A DNA stretch of 50,132 nt from Armatimonadota bacterium. GTDB taxonomy: Bacteria > Sysuimicrobiota > Sysuimicrobiia > Sysuimicrobiales > Kaftiobacteriaceae. Shown here piece by piece: positions 26,289 through 35,250 of this stretch; positions within the stretch are counted from its first letter, which is position 1; each line of letters begins with the position of its first letter. The notes beneath the pieces were generated by a model. It was not told the DNA's origin. It saw only the letters and a program-made list of their open reading frames with translations, and did not search any database. The stretch is taken from assembly GCA_020028455.1 (NCBI GenBank), contig JAHZOA010000005.1, positions 1-50,132 of the forward strand, given 5' to 3'. Position numbers and translations under genes: made by a program.

Positions 26289-27574
26289 TGCTTCTCAGCC
26301 ATCAAGCGCCCGCGGTCGACCACAATGCGGCCCCGTTTGATTACCGTGCTCACCGGATTGACTCCAAACGTCATCGCGATTTGTCGATAGTCATCCACTT
26401 CGAGGATCACGATGTCGGCTGCCTTGCCCGGTTCCAGGCTCCCCACCTCCTCTGCCATTCCAACGGCGTGAGCCGCATTGATCGTCGCGGCCACCACCGC
26501 TTCAGCTGGAGTCATCTTCATGCCGAGGGATGAGAGAGCGATTACCATCGGCACAGAGTATGTGGGGGACGTCCCGGGATTGAAATCGGTGCCGATGGCG
26601 ACGGGCACCTGCAAATCGATGATGCGGCGTGCCGGTGCATACGGGAGACCCAGAAACAGGGCCGTCGCCGGAAGCAGAACGGCCAACGTTCCGCTCTCCG
26701 CCATTGCGCGCAACCCCTCGTCGGATGCGCGCAAGAGGTGGTCTGCTGAGACCGCTTCCAGTTCCGACGCCAGCCGCGCGCCTCCCTGGTCAGACAATTC
26801 ATCCGCGTGCATCTTCAGATCGAGTCCCGCCTCATGCCCTGCCAGCAGCACGTTCCGCGATTGGTCAGGCGTGAACGCGCCGACGTCGCAAAACACGTCA
26901 CAAAACTCCGCCAGATCCTCCTCCACCACAGCGGGAATCATCTCATCAATGATCAGCCGCACATAGCCATCCGGATCACCGGCAAACTCGGGCGGAACCG
27001 CGTGGGCGCCGAGGAATGTCGGAACGAGGTCGGCGTCGTGCAGCGCGCTCAGGCGATGAACGACGCGGAGTGACTTCAACTCGTCCTCGACGGACAGCCC
27101 GTACCCACTCTTGGCCTCGACCGTCGTGGTGCCGTGAACGAGCATGCGATTCAACCGGAGGTTCCCGAGTGCCAGGAGATCATCCTCGGAGGCAGCGCGT
27201 GTAGCGCGCATGGTTGACAGGATGCCCCCGCCCCGGGCGGCGATCTCTTGATAGGTGGCGCCGGCGAGCCGCATCTCGAACTCATCGGCCCGCGACCCGG
27301 CAAACACGAGATGCGTGTGCGGATCCACAAATCCCGGCACCACGACGGTGCCGCGGGCATCGATCGTGGTCGTGCCCGCGGACGCGCTGACTTCGTCGAG
27401 GACCTCAGCCGTCGATCCGGCCGCGATGATCACGCCGTCCGCGACCGCCACGGCCCCGTCCGCGGCCAACCCCAGATCCGCAAGACCGGCCCCACGCCGG
27501 GGGTGTCCGTTGTTTCCGGCAATGGTCAGGAGTTGCGCGGCATGCGTGATGAGGAGATCGGCGGGCAATTTCAT
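26285..27574 (-). CDS. hutI: imidazolonepropionase HutI
   Basis: Third step of histidine breakdown, opening imidazolonepropionate to formimino-glutamate. An amidohydrolase with metal ligands in FVDPHTHLVFAG (about 79-90), KMHADELSDQGGA and the GTDFNPGTSP segment near the end. The 429-residue length is slightly long, mainly at the N-terminus. The ATG at 27574 follows the ftcD stop by 16 bases. Confidence 0.96.
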   Translation of the reverse strand: MKLPADLLITHAAQLLTIAGNNGHPRRGAGLADLGLAADGAVAVADGVIIAAGSTAEVLDEVSASAGTTTIDARGTVVVPGFVDPHTHLVFAGSRADEFEMRLAGATYQEIAARGGGILSTMRATRAASEDDLLALGNLRLNRMLVHGTTTVEAKSGYGLSVEDELKSLRVVHRLSALHDADLVPTFLGAHAVPPEFAGDPDGYVRLIIDEMIPAVVEEDLAEFCDVFCDVGAFTPDQSRNVLLAGHEAGLDLKMHADELSDQGGARLASELEAVSADHLLRASDEGLRAMAESGTLAVLLPATALFLGLPYAPARRIIDLQVPVAIGTDFNPGTSPTYSVPMVIALSSLGMKMTPAEAVVAATINAAHAVGMAEEVGSLEPGKAADIVILEVDDYRQIAMTFGVNPVSTVIKRGRIVVDRGRLMAEKQ

Positions 27575-27590
27575 CGCTGACGCGACGCAG

Positions 27591-28484
27591 CTATTCCATC
27601 AGGTGCGTTTCAAGGATTTGTTCACGCGTGAAGTCGCGGAGGCGAAGGTGGTGGCGGGCGACGTCGACGACCGCGTCGAGGGGAAGCAGACCTACGACCT
27701 CGCTCTCGACGATGGTCACCCCGTAGTGCGCCGCCTCCTCGTTGACCACTTCAAACGCTCGCTGTACGGGGGTCTGCGTGAAATCCACGAGGTTCATCGA
27801 GACCTGCGCCTTGCCACTTTCATTCTTCACGCCCATCGCCTGTACAGCCACCAGTCCGCCGCTGCTCTCGCGGACGGCGCGTGCAATCTTTTTTGCCACT
27901 TCGATGTCGTCTGTACTGAGGTTGATGTTGTAGGCGATGAGCGGGCGACGGGCACCCACGACGGCGGCGCCTGCAGTCGGATGAGGTTTCGCCTCACCGA
28001 AATCCGGCATCCACGCTGGATCAGCGAGTTTGGCCGCGAGGCCCTCGTATTCCCCCTTGCGAATGTCCGGCAGTCGCCGGCGCTCCGGTCTTGTCGCCGC
28101 TTCGGCGTAGAAAAACACCGGGACGCGCAGCCGGTCCCATATTTCTCGGCCGAGCGTCTTCGCGATCCCAACGGCATCGTCCATGGTCACGCCCGAGATC
28201 GGGATGAATGGAATGACGTCGATGGCCCCAAGGCGCGGGTGCTCGCCGCGGTGGGCATTCATGTCGATGAGCTCCACGGCGCGCTCGCACGCGGCCAGCG
28301 CTGCGGTCCTCGCCGCCTCCGGAGTTCCCACGAACGTGACAACGCACCGGTTGTGACTCTCGTCCGCCTGCACATCCAGGAGGCGCGCGCCGTTCGTCCG
28401 CCGGACCTCGTCCGCGATCGCGTCGATGACTTCACGGCGGCGTCCTTCACTGAAGTTAGGAACGCATTCAACCAATCGGGGCAT
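27591..28484 (-). CDS. ftcD: glutamate formimidoyltransferase
   Basis: Transfers the formimino group from formiminoglutamate to THF, releasing glutamate. The N-terminal segment MPRLVECVPNFSEGR and the internal DIEVAKKIARAVRESSGGL are typical. I chose the ATG at 28484 (297 residues) because CGGAGATCG precedes it; the open frame continues to 28682 with low-complexity sequence antisense to the Gfo/Idh gene. With fchA it replaces the hutG or hutF routes, so histidine yields glutamate plus methenyl-THF. Confidence 0.95.
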   Translation of the reverse strand: MPRLVECVPNFSEGRRREVIDAIADEVRRTNGARLLDVQADESHNRCVVTFVGTPEAARTAALAACERAVELIDMNAHRGEHPRLGAIDVIPFIPISGVTMDDAVGIAKTLGREIWDRLRVPVFFYAEAATRPERRRLPDIRKGEYEGLAAKLADPAWMPDFGEAKPHPTAGAAVVGARRPLIAYNINLSTDDIEVAKKIARAVRESSGGLVAVQAMGVKNESGKAQVSMNLVDFTQTPVQRAFEVVNEEAAHYGVTIVESEVVGLLPLDAVVDVARHHLRLRDFTREQILETHLME

Positions 28485-28500
28485 CGATCTCCGTGCGCGG

Positions 28501-29571
28501 TTACGACGACGGAGACACTGAGACCCAGCCGCGTTGCGCCGACGCCCGAACGGCGGCCATGGTCCGCTGCACCTGCAGGCCATCACGGAACGTCGCGGCC
28601 GGCTCCACGGGCTGACCATCGAGGATGACGCCGACGAGATGCTCGACGAGCCGGATGAATGAGAGCCCCCACAACTTCGCATACTCCATGCCGGGCGATG
28701 GCTCGAGCGTCTCTGGCTCCGTTACCTCGCTCAGGTCCTGGCCTCTACGCCCGGTCCACAACCGCTCTTGCTGATCGAGGACGATCGTTCCCTGGTCGCC
28801 CCAGATCTCGATTCGCGGGCCCTGTTGAATGGAGGCAACGCCGCTGAGCAACACTGTGCCAACGGCGCCGGATTGGAATCGCAACAAGAACGCGCAGAAA
28901 TCTTCGGAGGTGACCTTTCGCAACCCCCCGCCCTGCGGATCGGGCCGCTCTTTAATGTATGTCTCCACCGTGCCGCATGCCGCCTCGATCTCCCCCAGGC
29001 AGAAGCGCAGGAGATCGATCTGGTGCGAGCCCAGCGCGCCCAGGATGCCTCCGCCCTTTGCCGCGTCGGACCACCACGTCCACGGACGCGCTGGATCACT
29101 GCGGCCGGGCCCGACAACCGTGATCAGTGCATGGCGCGGGCGCCCGATCGCACCGTCGTGGACCAATGTCCGAATCTTGCGGCGGTTCGGGTTGAAGCGA
29201 AGTTCGTGGTCGATGACGTGCACGACCTCGCGACGTTCTGCCTCGTGTAACATTTCCTCGGCCTCACGGACATCCAGCGCCATTGGCTTCTCGCACAGCA
29301 CGTGCCGGCCTGTGCCGAGCGCGGCCATGGTCATCGGATGATGTAGAAACGGAGGTGTTGTGATGCTGACGAGGTCGAGATCTATTTGCACGAGCTCTCT
29401 GTAGTCATCGAACGCGTGTGGGATGCTGAACCGGTCCGCGATGCGACGAGCCTTCCCCGGCGTCCCGCTCGCTATCCCAACAAGCTCGACGCGTGGGTTC
29501 GCCTTGAACGCTGGAATCTGAACTTCGCTTCCGAAGCCTGTGCCGATGACCCCGACGCGGAGCTTGTTCAC
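28501..29571 (-). CDS. Gfo/Idh/MocA family oxidoreductase
   Basis: NAD(P)-dependent sugar or polyol oxidoreductase family. The Rossmann start is RVGVIGTGFGSEVQIPAF, the conserved CEKPMALDVREAEEM carries the catalytic Lys, and GSHQIDLLRF carries the His. The 356-residue length is normal. It sits inside the hut operon (start overlaps the ASCH stop, 16 bases before ftcD), but no known histidine step needs such an enzyme. The substrate is unknown. Confidence 0.9.
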   Translation of the reverse strand: MNKLRVGVIGTGFGSEVQIPAFKANPRVELVGIASGTPGKARRIADRFSIPHAFDDYRELVQIDLDLVSITTPPFLHHPMTMAALGTGRHVLCEKPMALDVREAEEMLHEAERREVVHVIDHELRFNPNRRKIRTLVHDGAIGRPRHALITVVGPGRSDPARPWTWWSDAAKGGGILGALGSHQIDLLRFCLGEIEAACGTVETYIKERPDPQGGGLRKVTSEDFCAFLLRFQSGAVGTVLLSGVASIQQGPRIEIWGDQGTIVLDQQERLWTGRRGQDLSEVTEPETLEPSPGMEYAKLWGLSFIRLVEHLVGVILDGQPVEPAATFRDGLQVQRTMAAVRASAQRGWVSVSPSS

Positions 29572-29924
29572 GCTTCATCGACGCGGGAAAAGTGAATCAC
29601 CGTGACGGTATCCTCGGGCGAGACCTGTCGCTCTCGTCCGTAGATCGCGGACAGCCAGTCTACGAGCTCCTCATGCCGGCGCAATTCAGGATTGTCGCGC
29701 TGGATCTCCCGAGGGGAGACCTCTTTGAGCGACTTCACCTCGACCGCATCGATGATCGCCGTGGCGATTTTCTTGCGAGTGCCGTGCCGTCGTCCAACCG
29801 TGAGCCAAACGATCTGGCCAGATTGATACTTGTCTCGCTTGTCACCGAGGCGAATCGTGGCCGTCTTTCTGCCGTCGCGCAACTGCTCTGCAAACACCGA
29901 TGAGTAAAAGTTGAGGGCAAACAC
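29568..29924 (-). CDS. ASCH domain protein
   Basis: ASCH domains are small beta-barrels related to PUA, thought to bind RNA or modified nucleosides (some are N4-acetylcytidine amidohydrolases). Seen here: ALNFYSSVFAEQLRDGRKTATIRLGD with the K-T-x-T-I-R core, and YQSGQIVWLTVG. I chose the GTG at 29924 (118 residues) because GGGGAGG lies six bases upstream; the frame continues to 29993 through a word array. Its place between hutU and an oxidoreductase is unexplained. Confidence 0.87.
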   Translation of the reverse strand: MFALNFYSSVFAEQLRDGRKTATIRLGDKRDKYQSGQIVWLTVGRRHGTRKKIATAIIDAVEVKSLKEVSPREIQRDNPELRRHEELVDWLSAIYGRERQVSPEDTVTVIHFSRVDEA

Positions 29925-29930
29925 TTCAAA

Positions 29931-29937
29931 CCTCCCC
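29931..29937 (-). promoter_or_regulatory. ribosome binding site deciding the ASCH gene start
   Basis: GGGGAGG on the minus strand, six bases before GTG at 29924. It rules out the longer frame that reads through the adjacent word repeat. Confidence 0.65.
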
Positions 29938-29963
29938 TGGACGACGTCAACTGCGATCGTGGG

Positions 29964-30028
29964 GTCGTAGGTCGTAGGTCGTAGATAGGACAATGATTTC
30001 CACGACCCACGACCTACGACCTACGACC
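29964..30028. repeat. inverted heptamer hairpin at the hutU 3' end
   Basis: The left arm (29964-29984) is three perfect GTCGTAG words; the right arm (30001-30028) is four copies of complementary CACGACC/CTACGAC words; the loop is about 16 bases. The right arm contains the hutU stop and encodes its last residues (NGRRS). It is a strong potential hairpin between hutU and the ASCH gene, but lacks a T-run. Confidence 0.8.
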
Positions 30029-31729
30029 GTTCTTATCTTCGTTCGGCGACATCGGGATCATCAGGCCGTGCCTTTTAGCAGCAGTTATGGCTTCGGGATA
30101 CCCTGCGTCCGCGTGGCGCATGATGCCGGTTCCCGGATCCGTGGTAAGGACACGTTCGAGCTTCTCATCCCCGAGGGGCGTGCCGTCGGCGATGACGACC
30201 TGCCCGGCGTGAATGGAATACCCGATCCCCACGCCCCCACCGTGATGAACGGACACCCAGGTGGCGCCGGCGCTGGCGTTGACCAGAGCGTTCAGGATTG
30301 GCCAATCCGCCACGGCATCTGATCCGTCGCGCATCCCTTCAGTCTCCCGGTACGGTGACGCCACGGACCCCGCGTCGAGGTGATCCCGTCCAATCACAAT
30401 CGGCGCCGCCACCTCTCCACGGCGCACGAGGTCACTGAACGCCACCCCCGCTCGTGCGCGCTCCCCGTATCCTAACCAGCAGATGCGGGCGGGCAGTCCC
30501 TGGAAGGGCACACGCTTTTGGGCCAGACCAATCCACCGTCCGAGCGATTCGTGCTCGGGAAACAACTCAAGGACGGCCTCGTCTGTGCGCTGGATGTCGC
30601 GCGGTTCACCGGAGAGTGCGGCCCAGCGGAAAGGACCGCGCCCCTCGCAGAACTGCGGCCTGATGTATGCCTGCACGAAACCCGGGTAACTGAAGGCGCC
30701 ATTGAATCCGGCCTCCTTCGCCTGACCGCGCAGATTGTTTCCGTAATCAAAGACGACACTGCCCGAAGTCTGCATCCTGACCAAGGCTTCACAGTGGCGG
30801 CTGATCGATGCGCGGGAGCGCTTTACGTAATCGTCCGGCGCGCGCTGCCGCAGCTGAGGCGCCTCCTCCGCGGTAACGCCCTCGGGGATGTAGCCGCCGA
30901 GGGGATCATGCGCCGACGTTTGATCCGTCGCCACATCGAACACGATGTTGCGCCGCGCCAGCTCACTAAAAACCTCCGCCGCATTTCCGAGCAGCGCGAC
31001 GGCGTACGCTCTTCCCTCGCGCTTTGCCTCGTCGGTCCAGCGCAGCGCCTCATCCAGCCGGTCCGTCGCGCGGTCGACCCATCCGGCGCTGACGCGCCGG
31101 TGAATGCGCGCGGGATCCACCTCCACGATGAGGGCCACCCCTTCGTTCATCGTCACGGCCATCGGCTGGGCGCCACCCATCCCACCGAGTCCCGCCGACA
31201 GGACTGTGCGACCGCGCAGGCTTCCGCCGAAGTGGGCTCGAGCGACCGCTGCAAATGTCTCGTAGGTCCCCTGGAGAATGCCCTGGGTCCCGATGTAGAT
31301 CCACGAGCCCGCCGTCATCTGTCCGTACATCATGAGGCCGAGCGCTTCGAGCTCCCAGAACTTCTCCCAGGTCGCCCACGCCGGGACCAGCATGGAGTTG
31401 CTGATGAGCACCCGCGGCGCCCAGGAATGCGTCCGGAAGACCCCAACCGGTTTGCCCGACTGCACCAGCAGCGTTTCGTCGTCGGCGAGCGACTGGAGAC
31501 TCGTCACAATCGCGTCAAAACACTCCCAGTTTCTTGCTGCCTTGCCGGTACCGCCGTAGATGATGAGCTCGTCGGGCCGCTCCGCTACCTCCGGATCGAG
31601 GTTGTTCATCAGCATCCGCAGTGCTGCCTCCTGCGGCCATCCCCGGCAGGAGATTGCATTCCCCCGGGGAGCCCTGACGGGCCGGGGCTGTCCTGAACCC
31701 AGGCGACGTGAGCGGCCGGGGTCGCTCAC
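30014..31729 (-). CDS. hutU: urocanate hydratase HutU
   Basis: Second step of histidine degradation, hydrating urocanate with a tightly bound NAD as electrophile. Signatures seen: [34 protein letters not shown], the Rossmann-like [10 protein letters not shown] near residue 180, [11 protein letters not shown] and the C-terminal [11 protein letters not shown]. At 571 residues it is a little longer than usual at the N-terminus. The GTG start overlaps the hutH stop. Confidence 0.96.
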   Translation of the reverse strand: MSDPGRSRRLGSGQPRPVRAPRGNAISCRGWPQEAALRMLMNNLDPEVAERPDELIIYGGTGKAARNWECFDAIVTSLQSLADDETLLVQSGKPVGVFRTHSWAPRVLISNSMLVPAWATWEKFWELEALGLMMYGQMTAGSWIYIGTQGILQGTYETFAAVARAHFGGSLRGRTVLSAGLGGMGGAQPMAVTMNEGVALIVEVDPARIHRRVSAGWVDRATDRLDEALRWTDEAKREGRAYAVALLGNAAEVFSELARRNIVFDVATDQTSAHDPLGGYIPEGVTAEEAPQLRQRAPDDYVKRSRASISRHCEALVRMQTSGSVVFDYGNNLRGQAKEAGFNGAFSYPGFVQAYIRPQFCEGRGPFRWAALSGEPRDIQRTDEAVLELFPEHESLGRWIGLAQKRVPFQGLPARICWLGYGERARAGVAFSDLVRRGEVAAPIVIGRDHLDAGSVASPYRETEGMRDGSDAVADWPILNALVNASAGATWVSVHHGGGVGIGYSIHAGQVVIADGTPLGDEKLERVLTTDPGTGIMRHADAGYPEAITAAKRHGLMIPMSPNEDKNGRRS

Positions 31730-33249
31730 GACAGGCGTCCCACCAGCTGCTCGGCCGCGGCCAGCACCGAACCATCGCGGACAAGCTCGAGGCCTTTTGC
31801 CAGATCGTCGGCGAGCACGCGGTCTGCCTTCAAGGGAAGAATACTCTGGCGCACCGCATCATACGCGCGCCCTGTGCCCTTGCCGGGCCGCAGCGGACGG
31901 TGGAAGTCCAGGGCCTGTGCCGCACAGATGAGCTCGATACCGATGACCTGTTGAGCGTGCGCCAACACGCGGGCCGCTTTTCGGGCCGCGATCGCCCCCA
32001 TGCTGACGTGATCTTCTTGGTTGGCAGATGTCGGGATGCTGTCCACACTCGCCGGATGACTGAGGACTTTGTTTTCCGAGACGAGCGCAGCGGCCGTATA
32101 CTGGGCAAGCATCAGACCAGAATGCAGCCCGCTATCGTTCGTCAGAAACGCCGGCAGACCACTGAGATGAGGGTTGACGAGCCGCTCGATCCGACGTTCC
32201 GCAATGTTCGCGAGTTCGCTCACAGCGATGGCCAGCAGGTCGAGCGCTAGGGCCACGGGTTGGCCATGAAAGTTCCCGCCTGAGATCACGCGGTCATCGT
32301 CGGGGAAGATCAGTGGGTTGTCCGTGGCGGAGTTGATCTCGATCTCAATGACACGCCGGGCATACGCAATCGCGTCGCGTGAAGCCCCGTGCACCTGGGG
32401 GATGCAGCGCAGCGAATAGGCATCTTGCACTTTCGGCCTTGGCGGCGCCTGCTGCAGGATCTCGCTGCCAGTGATCAGCCGCCGCAGGTTCTCCGCGCTG
32501 GCGCGCTGCCCCGGGTGAGGACGCACTTGATGCAAGAGTGCATCAAACGCCTCAGGCAGTCCTCGCAGTGCCTCGAACGTCATCGCCGCGGCCACGTCGG
32601 CCGTATCAGCCAGACGCTGCGCGTCAACGACGGCCAGTGTGCCGAGCGCGGTCATGGCCTGCGTGCCGTTGATCAGGGCCATGCCTTCTTTTGCGCCAAG
32701 GACCACAGGCGACAGACGTAGCTTCGCGAGCGCTTCCCGGCTCGACAGGCGATGCCCGTTCACCGTCGCGCTGCTCTCGCCGATCATCGCCAGGGCGAGA
32801 TGTGCGAGTGGGGCAAGATCTCCCGACGCGCCCACGGAACCCTGCGATGGAACAACGGGGTGGATCGCCTGGTTGAGCATCTGAATGAGGAGATTGAGTG
32901 TCTGGAGACGGATGCCTGAGTAACCTAGCGCCAGCGCGTGCGCGCGGAGCAGCATCATGGCTCGGACAACCTCATCGGGAAGCGCCTCGCCCACGCCGGC
33001 GCTATGACTCCGGACGATATTGATCTGAAGCTGCGCCGTCTGCTCGGGAGAAATGTGCACTCCCGCGAGCTCGCCTACACCGGTGCTGATCCCGTAGATC
33101 GCCCGCCCTTCACCGGCGAGTCGCTCAACTACAGCCCGCGACCGCTCCACACGGGTCCGAGCATGAGGAGAGAGGGCAACCGCTGCCCTCTCTCGTGCAA
33201 CCGTGACGACGTCTGCCAGCGTGAGATGCTCGCCGATCTCGACGGTCAC
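31726..33249 (-). CDS. hutH: histidine ammonia-lyase HutH
   Basis: Deaminates histidine to urocanate using the self-formed MIO cofactor. The MIO tripeptide Ala141-Ser142-Gly143 sits in [23 protein letters not shown] and NQEDHVSMG are also conserved. I chose the GTG at 33249 (507 residues, the family norm), which overlaps the upstream gene stop (GTGA); the frame opens further to 33387 without family similarity. Confidence 0.96.
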   Translation of the reverse strand: MTVEIGEHLTLADVVTVARERAAVALSPHARTRVERSRAVVERLAGEGRAIYGISTGVGELAGVHISPEQTAQLQINIVRSHSAGVGEALPDEVVRAMMLLRAHALALGYSGIRLQTLNLLIQMLNQAIHPVVPSQGSVGASGDLAPLAHLALAMIGESSATVNGHRLSSREALAKLRLSPVVLGAKEGMALINGTQAMTALGTLAVVDAQRLADTADVAAAMTFEALRGLPEAFDALLHQVRPHPGQRASAENLRRLITGSEILQQAPPRPKVQDAYSLRCIPQVHGASRDAIAYARRVIEIEINSATDNPLIFPDDDRVISGGNFHGQPVALALDLLAIAVSELANIAERRIERLVNPHLSGLPAFLTNDSGLHSGLMLAQYTAAALVSENKVLSHPASVDSIPTSANQEDHVSMGAIAARKAARVLAHAQQVIGIELICAAQALDFHRPLRPGKGTGRAYDAVRQSILPLKADRVLADDLAKGLELVRDGSVLAAAEQLVGRLS

Positions 33250-33929
33250 TTCAGACTCTCGTGAAAGGTCGAGCTCACCGCCTTCTGTCCGCGCGAGCCT
33301 ACGACCGTGGCCAGCACGACGTTGTCGTATGTGATTTTCGACGTCACCGTCTTCATGGTGTTGAGCTGGCTCAGAATGGCTTGCCACGCCAGCAGGCCCT
33401 CAGTTTCGAGGTTCTGCTTCGCCTCGGTTTTGTCGTCCGGAACGATCGTGACGACTGCGCGGTCTTTTTCGATCTTATCCCCAGGCTTGACGAGGACTTG
33501 CGCCACCGCGCCGGTGTAATCGGCTGTGGCAGCGACGACGATCTTTCCATCGCTCGCCTTCACACTGGCGACCGCTGCACCTTTCCTCACGCGTGTCCCG
33601 ACCTTCGCAAGACCCTGCGGGACGACTTCCCCGTCCATCGTTGCGCGTGCCGCCGGAGGATACGTCGCGGATTCGAACGTCACATCGACTGTACCGGCCG
33701 CTTCATTGACTTTGACGTCTTTGACCGTCCCGCGGCCGATGATATTCTCAACCAGATTCTTGGCGATGACATCTGGCGGAGGCGGCTTCCGCGCTTCTTC
33801 TTCACGCCGCCGGTAGGCCGAATCCCAGGCGTACAGCCCGGCGCTGACCACGACGACGGCGGCGACGTAAATGAGAATGGGACCGAGACTCACTCCGGTT
33901 TTGCGTACTAATTTTCCGGACTTTGCCAC
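33246..33929 (-). CDS. membrane-anchored protein with lipoyl/HlyD-like domain
   Basis: 227 residues: a basic N-terminus, one membrane segment (about 15-34), a charged, proline-rich stretch, then a beta-rich region with alternating Val/Gly. The stretch VVAATADYTGAVAQVLVKPGDKIEKDRAVVTIV resembles a biotinyl/lipoyl or HlyD barrel, with the modification lysine replaced. I do not recognise a named family. It is first in the hut run and overlaps hutH by four bases, so a role near histidine uptake or sensing is possible but only inferred from position. The start is GTG. Confidence 0.75.
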   Translation of the reverse strand: MAKSGKLVRKTGVSLGPILIYVAAVVVVSAGLYAWDSAYRRREEEARKPPPPDVIAKNLVENIIGRGTVKDVKVNEAAGTVDVTFESATYPPAARATMDGEVVPQGLAKVGTRVRKGAAVASVKASDGKIVVAATADYTGAVAQVLVKPGDKIEKDRAVVTIVPDDKTEAKQNLETEGLLAWQAILSQLNTMKTVTSKITYDNVVLATVVGSRGQKAVSSTFHESLK

Positions 33930-33954
33930 ACATTCACCCCCGAAAAAGCGACTA

Positions 33955-34051
33955 CGGAATCAGGAAACAGGAATCAGGAATCAGGAACTGATTCAACAGG
34001 CGCGGGGAGGTTCCTATTTTCCTGTTTCCTGTTACCTGTTTCCTGTTTCCG
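33955..34051. repeat. inverted heptamer word hairpin between the hydrolase and the hut operon
   Basis: Left arm words GGAATCA, GGAAACA, GGAATCA, GGAATCA, GGAACTG (33956-33990); right arm (34015-34051) complementary TTTCCTG/TTACCTG words; about 24 bases between. It occupies most of the space from the cysteine hydrolase stop to the next start and could serve as its 3' hairpin. Confidence 0.8.
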
Positions 34052-34061
34052 CACTGCAATC

Positions 34062-34658
34062 TCAGGAAACGCTGATCGCCTCAGACGTGGTGATGGTTCC
34101 TCTGTAAAGGAATGAAGTCTGCCTGATGGTTGCCTGAAAGTCGAACGGCGTGATCGCCGAGATGGCATCAATCGGCAGGATGACCTTGTAGCCTCGCAGG
34201 GCCGCGCTTCCCGCTGTGTGCAGCACGCAAATGTTGGCCACCGTGCCGCACACAATCACCGTCGCGACCTGCCGCAGACGGAGCTCATGATCGAGCGAGG
34301 TTCCAAAAAACCCGTCGTACCTCAGCTTTTGAATGACGCGGTCCGTGGGCCGAGGGGTAAGCTCCTCGATGATCTGCCATCCCCAGCTGCCACGAAGGAC
34401 GTGCTGCCCCCAAATTGGAAACTCGGGGTCGCCGGGATCGTGGGTATCCTGGGTGTAGAAGACCGCCATGCTACGCCGCCGCGCCAGATCGAGTAGGCGC
34501 TTGATCGCCTGGATCGTTTTCTCCGCGTCCCCGACGACGAGTGCGCCTCCCTCCTTGACGAAATCGTTCTGCATGTCGACAACGATCAGCGCCGTCGCCT
34601 TTGGATCGACCACAACGTGCCGCTCGACCTCATAATCGGGGGTTTCAACCGACTTCAT
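34062..34658 (-). CDS. isochorismatase-like cysteine hydrolase
   Basis: Family includes nicotinamidase, isochorismatase and ureidoacrylate hydrolase. The triad is visible as Asp in ALIVVDMQNDF (about residue 28), Lys in VIQKLRYDGFFGT, and Cys in GTVANICVLHTA. The 198 residues are normal. It lies 15 bases after the ECF S-component, suggesting it processes the imported molecule, possibly a vitamin precursor. The exact substrate is not readable from sequence. Confidence 0.88.
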   Translation of the reverse strand: MKSVETPDYEVERHVVVDPKATALIVVDMQNDFVKEGGALVVGDAEKTIQAIKRLLDLARRRSMAVFYTQDTHDPGDPEFPIWGQHVLRGSWGWQIIEELTPRPTDRVIQKLRYDGFFGTSLDHELRLRQVATVIVCGTVANICVLHTAGSAALRGYKVILPIDAISAITPFDFQATIRQTSFLYRGTITTSEAISVS

Positions 34659-34673
34659 TCGCTCTCACGACCC

Positions 34674-35171
34674 TCACCTAGCCCACGCTGCGCCTTTCAG
34701 GAGAGGTCGTAGTAACGGCACCGCAAGCAGGATGACAATTATGTCGACGAGCGTCTCAAAGGCCAACCCGTAGATGAAAAGCGCCTTTGTGACATCATTG
34801 AGCGGAAGTAGCCCCACCTGGACGAAAACCAGAATGTTCAGCACATGCCCCACGATGATCGTCAAAGCCCCCAGGAATGCGCGTCGCCCCGCGAGGCCCG
34901 CGGTGAGACCCATGATCGTGTGCGGAATCACCGCCCATCGCTCAAAGAGGTTCCCAGCTGGAGTAAAGAACCCATTGACCCCTGTACCAATCAAGCCGAC
35001 GAGGGCCCCCGCGGCGGGCCCCAAAAGAATACCCGCGATTACGACGACCACCATGTTGAGGGCAATGATGGCCCCCGGGACCATGGGGTTAGGGATGAAT
35101 CTGACCACCTGGCCAACGACAACGTATAAAGCCGCGAGCACTGCGACATAGGCGATCTGCCGAGTCGACAT
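34674..35171 (-). CDS. ECF transporter substrate-binding S component
   Basis: A 165-residue protein with five to six membrane helices. The N-terminal pattern STRQIAYVAVLAALYVVVGQ, with small residues early in helix 1, is typical of S components that dock to EcfT. No EcfT or EcfA genes are nearby, so it probably shares a common module. I chose the ATG at 35171 because GGGAGGAAG precedes it; a longer frame to 35231 would read through a terminator hairpin. The substrate is unknown; the neighbouring cysteine hydrolase is the only hint. Confidence 0.82.
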   Translation of the reverse strand: MSTRQIAYVAVLAALYVVVGQVVRFIPNPMVPGAIIALNMVVVVIAGILLGPAAGALVGLIGTGVNGFFTPAGNLFERWAVIPHTIMGLTAGLAGRRAFLGALTIIVGHVLNILVFVQVGLLPLNDVTKALFIYGLAFETLVDIIVILLAVPLLRPLLKGAAWAR

Positions 35172-35186
35172 CCGCGCTTCCTCCCG

Positions 35187-35226
35187 TCGAAAATATTGAA
35201 GGCTGCCCTGCCAACAGGCAGCCTTC
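35187..35226 (-). terminator. terminator hairpin after ftsH
   Basis: Perfect 10-bp stem (35217-35226 with 35198-35207), 9-base loop, followed on the minus strand by CAATATTTTC. It lies 24 bases after the ftsH stop and upstream of the ECF gene, so it may end ftsH transcription or attenuate the transporter. Confidence 0.75.
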
Positions 35227-35250
35227 GTCACAGCAGAATTTCGTCCCTGG

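Noticed and set aside
27255-28628. 457-codon plus-strand frame opposite hutI and ftcD
   Set aside because: It is the antisense of two clear enzymes; its composition (Arg, Ala, Pro, Ser rich) is a GC-codon shadow.
30518-31696. 392-codon plus-strand frame opposite hutU
   Set aside because: Shadow frame; hutU is unmistakable on the other strand.
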